A stretch of DNA of 64,000 nt, taken from the NCBI GenBank assembly GCA_025617745.1, contig CM046863.1, positions 7,862,935-7,926,934 on the forward strand, written 5' to 3'. Within the stretch, counting starts at the first letter, position 1, and the number at the start of each line of letters is the position of its first letter. Shown here in pieces: positions 1-9,106 of this stretch. Made by a program: the position numbers and the translations under genes. The notes beneath the pieces were generated by a model. That model was not told the origin of the DNA. It made no database searches and saw nothing but the letters and a program-made list of their open reading frames with translations. The stretch comes from Heliocidaris erythrogramma. Its lineage: Eukaryota; Echinodermata; Echinoidea; Camarodonta; Echinometridae.

Positions 1-417
1 AACATATAAAAACTAAACTAAACTAAACTAGATCTAGGCCTAAACTAAAGCTAAGCTCAAGCCCAGTCCCAGGACCATTCCAGGTCCAGGGGTCCAGGCA
101 GTGTATCTGGGCTTCTGGCCTGACAAGGGCGGAGGGGGCATGGTATGGTCATCAATCCGTTTAAAGTCAGACCTAACTATGTCTATGGTCTGGAAATGAC
201 TATCATACTTGTACTTTACTAAGCTGGTATTAGGTCCAGATCTAGAGCCTAGGCCAAATAATATTGGTCTAGATTCTAAGTTAGGCAAGCGTCTTGTCTC
301 TATAGGCCTACTCTGAATTTAAAATATTTGTATCTAGGCCTAGGCCTATTATCAATTTACATGTCCCTGACTAGGTAACATTATATCTAATTAGAGTCTA
401 GACCATGTTGATTTAAC
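1..417. other. AT-rich non-coding DNA with TAGGCCTA words
   Basis: No convincing gene. The stretch is rich in the palindromic word TAGGCCTA and in TCTAGA/AGATCT words (near 34, 303, 335-345), continuing to about 900. The only open frame is antisense and of skewed composition. The last 8 bases (410-417) are the left target duplication of the next element. Confidence 0.6.
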
Positions 418-557
418 CAAGGCCGTACGCAGAAATTTTTTCCTGGGGGGCAAGATGATCGCTTTTTGTTATTGGATCATTTAAAAAAAGTATGATTTTG
501 ACATTTCGGGGGGGGGGGGGGAACTGCCCCCCCCCCCCCCCGCTGCGTACGGCTTTG
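418..557. mobile_element. hAT-type MITE, 140 bp, with 8-bp target duplication
   Basis: Terminal inverted repeats CAAGGCCGTACGCAG (418-432) and CTGCGTACGGCTTTG (543-557) differ at one base. Both ends fit the hAT consensus YARNG. The flanks 410-417 and 558-565 are the identical octamer GATTTAAC, the duplication length expected of hAT transposases. The interior has no coding capacity and contains a run of 14 G (508-521), five bases, then 15 C (527-541), which can fold into a G:C hairpin. A non-autonomous copy that would need a transposase in trans. Confidence 0.88.
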
Positions 558-565
558 GATTTAAC

Positions 566-978
566 TTAGATCTTAGAAGTCAGAGACCCTTTTTCTTATT
601 TGTAGGTCTAGATATAGGCCTAGTGTTTCTTTTTCTTTGTCATTGTTTAGTACAAAAAGAATAATGTGTACAGTGTAGAGTCTAGAGTTTGACTTCATTA
701 TTTAGGCTTCATTTTTTAGTCTAACTGTTAGACTCCTCCATATCTTTTTGTTTTGTTATTTGTTTGTTTTAGGTACTTTTGTTTCTTTTTGTTTTAATCA
801 AAGCATTTTCAGTAGATCTAGAAGCAGTCTAAGTTACAGGCCAATAACAATAAAAAAAAAGTAGGAAGAAAATAATCAGATCAATTTTATATATAGGCCT
901 AAGGCAATGAATAAAACTAAAATTTTCAGAGATATTTTTGTTTCAGTAGGGCTACAAATCTGCAATATGGATGTCAAA
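566..978. other. Gene-free AT-rich spacer
   Basis: Poly-T and poly-A runs and scattered TCTAGA words. I see no gene, structured RNA or repeat boundary here. Confidence 0.5.
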
Positions 979-985
979 GATCTAG

Positions 986-1151
986 CAGTGGCAGATTTTG
1001 GGAGGCATGCCCTTTTTGCTTGTCAGAGAATTTGAAGGGCAACTGGATCAAAAAAATTTGATAACTTTTTTTTTCTTCTTTGCTTGTCAGAAAGTTTTCT
1101 GAGATATCCCCCCCCCCCCCCGACAAAATCCTGATTCCTGGATCCACCCTG
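986..1151. mobile_element. hAT-type MITE of the CAGTGGCGGATCC family, 166 bp
   Basis: Begins CAGTGGCAGATTTTGGG and ends CCTGGATCCACCCTG. These are imperfect inverted versions of the common CAGTGGCGGATCCAGG terminus. The flanks share the perfect heptamer GATCTAG (979-985 and 1152-1158), close to the 8-bp hAT duplication. The interior holds a duplicated TTTGCTTGTCAGA motif and a run of 14 C (1108-1121). Non-coding. Confidence 0.75.
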
Positions 1152-1158
1152 GATCTAG

Positions 1159-2021
1159 AGTTGATGTAGATCTACAGTGTATATGTATTATGTACATTCT
1201 ACTTGCTGTTCATAAACCCGTAAATCTACATTAAGAAAAAGGTACGAATCCCATCACTTGTTTGACTGGGAGCATAGCAAGTTGTGAATCAAATTATATA
1301 TCACTAGTGTCTTTATTATGATTTATCTTTTGCCATATATTACTAAATAAAATTTGGATAGATTGAAATAGGTCAGATTTTATGTTTCACTTTTTTTTCA
1401 AGTTGAATAATTTCATAAATTTACATCACAAGACCAACCATTCTATATGATACTACATGTTGATTTCTAAGATGAAATAAAAGTCCATTCCATGACGAAA
1501 CATTAAAGAACCTTACATATTTATGAACCCGTTTATTTGTAGTCTTATTTTTTAAATTTTCTTCCTCTATTTTTTTGCAGCATAAAAGAATGGGCCATGA
1601 TGAACTTCTGGAAACCCAGGCAAATTGCTGTACAAAGATGAGGATATTAAAGACGAGACACTTTTGCTGAAAGATAGCCAGCAAGCTTGAAAGGTCTGGT
1701 AATTATTTTCTTTCATTGAACTCTAAAATGAAGTTAAAGATTTGTTTGGAGATGGAAACTACTAAGTCGTTTTTATATCTAGATACTTTACATACATACA
1801 CCCCCCATCAATTATGTTATTATAAATAAAACATAAAGCACGTCGGAATTCACCTGGTCAAATGATTTCTTTACTATTTTAATTTTTTTAATTATTATTA
1901 TTGTCAGCATTGTTATTTTGTCTTTTAAAGAAAATTATTATTATTTTCATGTTTCTTTGTTATTTCTTATCCTGGCAAAAATACAATAATGATCTAATTT
2001 CCTTTCTCACTAAATTTACAG
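1159..2021. other. Gene-poor spacer with a possible upstream exon
   Basis: Mostly AT-rich. A good polypyrimidine tract and acceptor (TTTTTTTGCAG, ending at about 1580) is followed by about 110 bases of more balanced sequence up to about 1690. That could be a non-coding or 5' exon of the model that follows. All three frames of it hit a stop, so no coding claim is made. Confidence 0.3.
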
Positions 2022-2729
2022 GAGAAAGTGCTGAATGTAGTTTGGTCAACATACATGTACAGGCTTGTTTCATGCAGTACAAGAACATGAGGAAGAACGA
2101 GGGAAGAGAAGTGGAACTGGTGCGTCATCATTTCAGGTCATAACACTCCCGATTCCCGTCATCAAGGGAAAGCACTTACTAACGTACTAGTATTGTTGAT
2201 TTCACATCCTTACCTAGAGAGTAAGTACAATTTTATTTATAGTACAATACATGTAACAATCCAATTGTTTCCCAATGCATGAATTCATGGAAATTGGGGA
2301 TGGGTGTTCATTAAAATTCGTGTCAAATAGTTGATCTGCTTCGTTTTAATATGGAAATAATTTATACCCTGATCTTCTATTTACTAACATAAGCTTTGTC
2401 ATGGTCCTACACAACCATAACATTTAATACATAAACACTGATCATGCATGTACTTGTGTTATAGTCCCTTGCTATGTTAAGTGCTGTTTTCTCCTCTTAT
2501 TATAGTTCTGTTCATTCAAGTAAAAGTTTAGTTACTTTGATGCATGTTTTTTTTGAAAAAAAATGTTATACAATTGTACTAGTCACTTTGTAGCTATGAT
2601 GTAATGATGTTAGGAAGGCTATATCATTGTTTAATTCCTTTTTCATTTTGTAGGGAACACATCTACCAGAGATTGTACCTGGTAGCTGAAAGGATGCTCT
2701 CAAGGACAAGAGTGGGTCGAAGGGAATGA
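2022..2729 (+). CDS. Weak model: two spliced exons of an unrecognised protein
   Basis: The exons would be 2022-2136 and 2654-2729. The first follows acceptor TTTACAG and ends at donor CAG/GTCATA. The second follows a T-rich tract and acceptor TTTTGTAG. Phases fit exactly: two bases of the split codon come from the first exon and one from the second. The joined frame then runs 24 more codons to a TGA at 2727-2729, giving about 62 residues, basic and mostly hydrophilic. I do not recognise the protein, and no start exon is identified with confidence. The donor is weak and the peptide short, so this could equally be a non-coding transcript or chance. Confidence 0.25.
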
Positions 2730-4082
2730 ACTTGAAGCCTCAAATAACAGTCTTACTCCCATGAAGAATTTCATTTTATAAGCCCCTTCAACTACATGTT
2801 ACTTCTCTTCCTTAATTTGCTACATGTTATGCATTACCACCGGTTAGATTGTTATTAGTCTGCAATAAGTAATTTCTTTAGTGGGGACATTTAAACTTTT
2901 GCCAAATCTCTATTTCAAAATCTAACTGTGGTTAATGTCGTTGAATATCAAGTTACGTCCGCCCCTACCCCCTTACATAATCATTAGGCCATTGCAGCTT
3001 TAATATCGGGACTGAGGTGCATTTTACAGCCTGTCCCAAGTATTTTAGAGGGGGTGGGTGTCAGAGCTAATTGTATTTGCTTACTACATCATACATTCTT
3101 GGGTGATGAATTTAATTTGCACTCCAATGGAGCTTGAGCTTTATTTACATACCTTACAATACCATAATTGATAAGATATTTAGTTTATTTGGTTTCATAT
3201 TTGCATGATTTTTTTTTAATGTACTATTTTAAGGGAAATCCATATTTGGTCTATTTGGTAAAGGTGCTTGTAGTAATTTATCCCATTAAAGATTTGAATT
3301 ACAGTATTAAATCCCTTTTTTAGTCTTTTAAATATTGGTTTTTGTATTGCTTGTATTGTCCAATTACAGTTTTTTCAGCTCTCAAACAGAATACAATAGG
3401 TACTTAACTTGTTACAAATTTTGAAAGAGAGAGGGGCAGGGACATGGAGAGAGAGAGAGAAAGAGGGGGGGGGGTGGGTAGAGAGAAAGAGAGAGAGAGG
3501 GAGAAGAAATGGGGAATTATATTTAAAAGTATGTTGTGTTTTTTTTTTATGAAACTCTGAAAAATGGTTTCTTTTGAGTCATTTTCAGATGTACCGTAAT
3601 ATGGGGTAAAGAACTGCTTTTGCTTTGTTGACAAAATATCAGCAGACTTAAAAAAAAAATTATTTATTTATTTATTTATTGCAAGCACGTAAAAAGTTTA
3701 ACACAGTTGGATTTTTACAATAAACAGTTGTTCCGTCATACCCTGAAATATTTAAAATATAAACACAAAGGAAGCGAGCATGAGTTTGTTTGAGATAACT
3801 TATATAGAAATAGAAAACAAAAATTTCCGTTAGTCCACCAAGAAATTCAAGTACTTTCCTAATGTCTGGAGGTACCCAAAATTCATATAATATATGTAAG
3901 CCTGCACAACTATATTCAGTTAAGAAAATATATTTTTCTGGTCATTTTGTCCATAAAATATGGTAAAGAGTGAGTGTATAAGACAAAACTGCTATCTCCC
4001 CATATAGTGTGCGGTGGGTGTGTGCCGTGGGTGTGTGCCGCGGAGAATACCATCATTTCCACACCGAATTTCTGTTCCAAAG
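2730..4082. other. Gene-free AT-rich DNA with simple repeats
   Basis: No gene seen. It contains a purine GA-rich tract with a G run at 3421-3508 and an ATTT repeat at 3656-3682. The sequence following the ATTT repeat could be an old LINE 3' end on the minus strand, but nothing coding supports it. Confidence 0.45.
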
Positions 4083-4320
4083 CAGTGGCGGATATAGAGG
4101 GAGGGGCACATTCGGCCCGTGCCCCCTCTTTTGGAAGAAAAATATGCATTGTGCCCCCTTTTCCGATTGTACCCCCCATTTTAGAACGTAATTTCTTTTT
4201 TCTTTTTGCTTGTCGGAGAATTATGGAGGGGGAATTGGACCCACCCCCCTTCCCCCACTGAGCGAATTTTGGGGGTCTGGCAAAAAAAAAAAAAAAAAAT
4301 TTTCGACCCCCCCCCCCCCG
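4083..4320. mobile_element. Left end of a CAGTGGCGGAT-family hAT-like MITE
   Basis: Starts CAGTGGCGGATATAGAGGGA, the same terminus as the element at 986. It shares the TTTGCTTGTCGGAGAATT segment with that copy (4205-4222 against 1016-1033). The interior ends in an A run and a 13-C run (4307-4319). The matching right terminus is missing, so this copy is truncated or diverged there. Confidence 0.6.
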
Positions 4321-4574
4321 GAAATTGCTTGAATTATTCCGAATAGACAACAAAGATCATCAATTTTATGTAGGCCTATTAATGAAGAAAGAAAACCTAG
4401 CTGTGATTATTCCGAATAAACAACAGCAAATATCACTTTTGTAATTATTCAACATAGTCACATGACCAATTTAACAACTTTTAGAAAATCCAAATAAAGA
4501 ATAAATGATTTGAAGATTAAAAAATATAAAACTTCCGTTTTATCTTTAAAATTATTTTGATGACTATAATGATG

Positions 4575-4752
4575 AATTTGAAATGAATTCTATCACGACA
4601 TTCTCATCATTAAATACGACATCACCCTCTCTCCATCACGACTTTTTATCGATTGTCGTGAGCGATGTGCACTGTTTTTTGCCGTTTATCGTGTAGCATG
4701 TCGTGCTGTCGTGTCGTTTGTCGTGTGTCGTGCTTGGTGTGAATCCGCCTTT
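4575..4752. mobile_element. End of a non-autonomous element made of GTCGTG words
   Basis: The words CACGAC, GTCGTG and TCGTGT recur about a dozen times in both orientations. The stretch ends in GGTGTGAATCCGCCTTTA, which resembles the TAAGGTGGGATTTCACG terminus of the element at 34887. No partner terminus is found to the left. PLE-1's arm begins immediately after it. Confidence 0.45.
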
Positions 4753-4892
4753 AGACTACACGTCAGCTTGTATTATTACGTCACAATTTATGTATTTTGC
4801 GCTCATTAAAAAATAAGCGCTCAAACATTTACCTAGCAACTAAGCGCATTACCATGGTAAATTACATTGTCAACTTTCTGAGCAGAGCTTCA
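4752..4892 (+). repeat. Left arm of inverted repeat flanking PLE-1
   Basis: About 140 bases that recur in reverse complement at 6625-6761, by eye about nine bases in ten identical. Shared landmarks are the TAGACTACACGTCAGC start, TTTTGCGCTCATTAA, ACCTAGCAAC, CCATGG and CATTGTCAACTTT. Penelope-like elements are often bounded by such LTR-like repeats, sometimes inverted. A partial direct copy lies at 7505-7567. Confidence 0.75.
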
Positions 4893-4910
4893 CATACACA
4901 TTTCACTTTG

Positions 4911-4955
4911 TTCACTACCCTGAGGAAGATCCGTGAGGATCGAAAATTTGGTGAA
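4911..4955 (+). ncRNA. Degenerate hammerhead-like motif
   Basis: Reads CCTGAGGAA, a perfect stem GATCC-GTGA-GGATC, then GAAA, with TTCAC...CC upstream pairing to GGTGAA downstream. This has the layout of a type I hammerhead core (CUGANGA, stem II, GAAA). It carries one extra A before stem II and a bulged stem I, so it is probably inactive. Hammerhead motifs are known from Penelope-like elements. Confidence 0.35.
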
Positions 4956-5019
4956 AATAAATATAAAAGTTGGAATTCAATGCATTACCAATGTCTTCTC
5001 TGGAATTCATTCATTGTAT

Positions 5020-5050
5020 CTCTCTCTCTCTCTCTCTCTATATATATTAT
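5020..5050. repeat. CT/TA microsatellite
   Basis: A run of CT dinucleotides followed by TA dinucleotides next to the PLE-1 3' end. Confidence 0.8.
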
Positions 5051-5077
5051 CTTAAAGATAACATTTAACAAATTCAT

Positions 5078-5122
5078 AGTGACGAAGCTTTTCGACCTGC
5101 ACTCATAGGGTGACAACGCAGG
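5078..5122 (-). ncRNA. Decayed hammerhead-like motif in PLE-1 3' end
   Basis: This is the counterpart of the better motif at 10983-11027. On the minus strand it keeps GTGCAGGTCGAAAAGCTTCG. The core reads CCTATGAG instead of CTGATGAG, and the two stem I strands are no longer complementary. It lies just beyond the stop of the PLE-1 frame, so it marks the element 3' end. Confidence 0.4.
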
Positions 5123-5194
5123 AATGAGAGAAAACAAGAAAATACAAAAGTCAAGGAAGGGTGTGTATAGCGACCCGGATATTATCTGGGCACG

Positions 5195-6610
5195 CTAAAA
5201 TATTCGAAGCGCTTGTACAAACTCCTTTTGTCGGCACAATAGCGGATCTCTCGACTGAATGAACAACGCTTCTAAGAAGCGAAGATGTTGAAAGCTGCGT
5301 GCTCGGGCAACAATAGTGAACTGAGCCGGGTTATACGCCTTGGAACAAGCCGGACTATTCAGCAAGTGCTGACCAATAGCAGAGTCGCTGTGACTGCGGC
5401 ATTGAACATTAGCGACGCTAGCAGCGGTTTTGCAGTTACGCTTCGGCTGTGCTCGGCTACCAGCTGATGATGTCTGTCGTACCACGGAGGGTACGTGCTG
5501 TTTAATGCGGTCCGCTAGACGCTGAGATGTACGGCCAACGTAGACGGCTTCACACCGACAATGATACTGATAAACGACATTGCTCATTTGGGGGGAAGGC
5601 AGTACATCCTTGCGAACTGCGGGTAGCATTCTATTAGTAGAGAACACGACACGCGTAGCCACGGCAAAGTAACAGCGCGACACTGTATGCTTAATATCGC
5701 GCACATACTTATCAGACACTTTACCTCGCCAAGGTAATTTGAGGTAGACCGGGCATTTATTAGGCCCATACACAGGGCGAGTCCGCGAATCAATGGTACG
5801 CTGCACCACGCGATCAATGACAAGCTCCGGATAGCCATTGTCTCGCAGGATTTGCTTGATGCGAAGAAGCTCAGGGTTGAGCTTGCACGGAGAACAAATT
5901 TGCAAGGCGCGACACACTAAGTTATTAATCAAACCAGTTTTATACGATGTTGCACTGTACGAATCCCATCGCGTGTACTGGCCCGTGAAGGTAGGTTTAC
6001 GATATACGGACGTGAGATGTTTGCCGTCACTCTTCTCAACCAGTACATCCAAAAATGGAAGCGTGTTAGACTGCTCCATCTCACATGTAAACCGAAGCGC
6101 CGGATGAAGCGAGTTGAGTTGTGTAAGAAAGTCCTTGCACGCAGCGCTTGAATCAAACATAGCAAAGGTATCATCAACGTAACGAAAGTAGGCGAGCGGG
6201 GTATTAAAGGCTAGGATCAGTGATGTTTTCATGAAGGCGGACTTCATGAAAGCCAAGAAAGATATTAGCAAGCACGGGGCCCAACGGGGAACCCATAGCA
6301 ACACCATCGATCTGCGAATACATGATATCATTAAAGCTAAACTGACAGCACTTGTAGCATGTTTCATTAGTTCAACAAACACGGATTCAGAGATAGGAGG
6401 TTCATCCAAATCACCATGGTAGAGGGCGGAGACACAGATATCAATGGTCTCCTTTAGTGGCACGTTGGTGAACAAACTACAGACATCAAATGAACATAAA
6501 GAGACAGATTCACTAATTACCATCTGACGAACCGACCGAGCAAATGTAAAAGAGTCCTTAATTGCATAGGTTGAGTATCGCTCAAGCACAGGTTGCAGGA
6601 GCTCACTCAA
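5195..6610 (-). pseudogene. Penelope-like retroelement, RT + GIY-YIG endonuclease, 5' truncated (PLE-1)
   Basis: A 471-residue frame. Reverse transcriptase motif A is at 41-52 (FDVCSLFTNVPL) and motif C at 144-147 (YVDD). The conserved linker NTLPFLDVLVE and RKPTFTGQYTRWDS follows at 183-217. A GIY-YIG endonuclease sits at the C terminus, with YQYHC at 347-351, YVGRT at 357-361 and an RLADRIKQH helix at 364-372. This RT/GIY-YIG order defines Penelope-like elements, which copy RNA into a nicked target. Family proteins are usually much longer. Here the N-terminal RT fingers are missing, and the start codon is just the first Met after the truncation. RT motif B (GVAMGSPLGP) is present but in the neighbouring frame between about 6225 and 6350, so two compensating frameshifts have destroyed it. 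Inactive copy. Confidence 0.9.
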
Positions 6611-6624
6611 CCACTAGCCAGTTC

Positions 6625-6761
6625 ATGCGCAGAAAAAGTTGACAATGTAATATACCATGGTAACGCGCTTAGTTGCTAGGTAAAGGTTTGAGCGCTTATT
6701 TTTTTAATGAGCGCAAAATACATAAATTGTTACGTAATAATACAAGCTGACGTGTAGTCTA
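6625..6761 (-). repeat. Right arm of inverted repeat flanking PLE-1
   Basis: Reverse complement of 4752-4892. It abuts the truncated 5' end of the PLE-1 frame. Its outer half, with the next 75 bases, recurs inverted at 7437-7567. Confidence 0.75.
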
Positions 6762-7110
6762 ACATAGCAACACGCACGGTTGCTAGGTGAAAGTTTGAGC
6801 GCTTATTTGTCAAGGAGCGCAAAATTCATAAATAGTGACATAATAACAAACTGACATGGCAACACACGCGGTAGTTAGCTCGAAGTTTGCGCTAAACCTA
6901 ATGAGCGTAATAGCCATAAATTCAATTATGACGCAATAATGTATAAAAAAGAATGGTGCATAAGAAGTAAGACAAATAAGTTAAAGACATGTACATATCG
7001 TTTAGCCGCGCAAAATACATCAATCACATAACAACACGCGTGGTTGCTCGATCAAAATTTCTGTGCTAATTTTTACGAGCTCAAAAGACGCAATAGGCCT
7101 AATATATGCA
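6762..7110 (-). repeat. Degenerate tandem copies of the PLE arm unit
   Basis: Three successively more diverged units follow the arm at about 6766-6845, 6855-6945 and 7010-7100. Each carries a GGTTGCT-like word, AGTTTG or AAATTT, GAGC and a CAAAA...CATAAAT block. It looks like an old tandem array of the ~100-130-bp arm unit. Confidence 0.55.
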
Positions 7111-7227
7111 AATGAACAGTGCATAATAAATAAAACATAAAACATCAAACATATAGATTTTTTTAGGTCATAACCGGTGAGCTCTAACAAACTGAGGCGT
7201 AATGAGGCATTATGAAAATTACATTTA

Positions 7228-7436
7228 CTACTTAAAGAAACTATATTTCTCTAGCCATGACAGGTCTCTGTTGAGCCCAATCTGAAAACTCTTGCTTCGA
7301 ATAATAGCGCGCAATTCAGCTAGTTTTCTCTCATCAGCGGATTTATACCCGCCTCCGAAGAGGCAGATCTTAAGATCATTCAGGGAATGGTCGGCTTGGC
7401 TGAAATGTTCGGCGTACTGGGTAACCAGTATTCACT
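7228..7436 (-). pseudogene. C-terminal remnant of a second Penelope/GIY-YIG protein
   Basis: An open frame of about 68 codons without an ATG, ending in TAG at 7228-7230. It reads QYAEHFSQADHS, LNDLKICLFGGG and, near the end, GLNRDLSWLEKYSFFK. The HFxxxxHSxxDLxICxxxGG pattern is the region that follows the GIY-YIG nuclease in many retroelement proteins. It differs from the PLE-1 C terminus, so it comes from another Penelope family. It lies between inverted copies of the arm unit, which suggests stacked insertions. Confidence 0.6.
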
Positions 7437-7567
7437 ATTTATGAATTTTGCGCTCCTTGACAAGCGCTCAAACTTTCACCTAGCAACCGTGCTTGTTGCT
7501 ATGTTAGACTACACGTCAGCTTGTATTATTACGTCACAATTGATGTATTTTGCGCTCATTAAAAAAT
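7437..7567 (+). repeat. Third PLE arm copy
   Basis: 7437-7500 is the inverted match of 6766-6836. 7505-7567 is a direct match of 4752-4815. Together they form an inverted repeat with 6700-6836 around the 7228-7436 remnant. Confidence 0.7.
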
Positions 7568-7569
7568 GT

Positions 7570-8500
7570 CGTGAAGAAGAACAGATTGAAACTGCTAATG
7601 TATGTGTATTGTAATGATAAAGACAGAGCAGGATGCCAGACAAATGGAATTTACTTATTGTTTTATATAACAGCATGAAAAATCAGTTTGCATTAGTAAT
7701 GTATGTTTTGTTTTATGACGTTTTATGAGGGCAGAATTTATCCTTTGTCATTTTGTGGAAAAAACTTTTGTACTCTGTTGTATATTGTACATGTATTTGC
7801 TTTTGTGATACTTCTTAAATTATTATGAAGTTGATTGCTTTTCTTTGGCTCCTGGCAAATTTAAATACATGAAATTGTGTTCATACCCTATGTTATAACA
7901 TGTATGTTTCTAGAAACACAATATCTGCATTTATAATGAGGCTTGTGCTATTTATAGTAACAGCTAGCAAACCAATGCTGTGTTTAGATGCTCTACAGTC
8001 GTTTTTATGCCTTTTGCGTTATATTTAGTTCACATTATTTGCTGAAATCGACTGTATTTGAATCGATTCAGTTTAAAGGGATCGATAGATAGAAATTTAC
8101 TAACCGGTACGAAAAATGTATATTTTTGTACAAGCTTCTATACTATGTAGTGGAGTTTTAATGTTCGTTCATAGCAATTGTTTGTGTTATACGAGATTAA
8201 TTTACATACATTCTTCGTTTATACACTCCGAAGTATGTTTTTATGGAGGGCACTGTGATGAGGGCGAGTTCAATTGGTCGAGATCGATTGTGACGATCGA
8301 GACCATCAGGAGATTCAACATGGAGTTTTATTAACTTACAACCGGTTTTTCAGAGTAAGCTGTTGTTGTGCTGTCTACCTAAATACAAGACAGGGAACCT
8401 GGGATACGGGAAGGGAGCGGCCCGTAACACAGGAAATGAACTTTATTCAAAAAGCTATCCAGCAGCAAGGCAACGCAGTACGCTGGGCGCAACAAAGCAA
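7570..8500. other. Gene-free AT-rich spacer
   Basis: I see no gene, RNA or repeat boundary. Short open frames at 8116-8575 overlap in different phases and have no recognisable motif. Confidence 0.45.
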
Positions 8501-8522
8501 AATTGCAAAGGAGGAGCTAGAG

Positions 8523-8570
8523 AAGAGAGAGAGAGAGAGAGAAAGCTAGAGAGAAAGAAGAAATATAAAA
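8523..8570. repeat. GA-rich microsatellite
   Basis: (GA)n followed by A/G-rich sequence. It accounts for the glutamate/arginine-rich short reading frames here. Confidence 0.75.
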
Positions 8571-8836
8571 AGTAAGAGTAAAAATGGCTAAGATAAAATA
8601 AGATTTTATTCACTCTATCGACCCCCTCTCGTGGTATGAGAGCATAAAATATTTACAATAATATAAATGGTATATTGAATACTTGTACACGAAAAAAAAA
8701 AAGATAATAGGAACAGAAAGGTAGAAAATGAGAAGATCACACGGTAGATGAAGAGTAAAACGGAACATTCACCCCAGGTAAGAGAGAGAGCCGAGATAGT
8801 GCATGAGGCGTTCCTCTCTCTAATTCTTGCCGCATA

Positions 8837-8946
8837 TTACTTGAAGTCGTTCACGAGGGTGCTAATTTGGAAATGTCCGATGTTGTGGTCAGGCTGGTTG
8901 AAGTGTTGTGCATCAGGCAGGCCTGCCGACTTGATCTTAATACAGC
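8837..8946 (-). pseudogene. Short GIY-YIG/Penelope C-terminal remnant
   Basis: The minus strand reads KSAGLPDAQHFNQPDHN followed by IGHFQISTL and a TAA stop at 8837-8839. The AQHFNQPDH pattern is the conserved histidine region after the GIY-YIG domain in retroelement proteins. Only about 36 codons survive, and sequence on both sides is unrelated. It is a third Penelope-type trace within 4 kb. Confidence 0.5.
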
Positions 8947-9106
8947 TTAGATGCTCACTTGCTCAGTCACTCTGTAGGCAAGCCTCATCTAAAATTATCC
9001 GACGTATAAACTGCATAATTTAATCATCATCATCATTTTCATCATCATTCTATGCATTCTATGCACGTCACTGAAACTAGTGGGTAAAAGAACACGTTTT
9101 CCAAGA

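Noticed and set aside
3916-4353. 145-codon minus-strand frame
   Set aside because: Runs through poly-C, poly-A and a hAT-like MITE; no protein-like composition.
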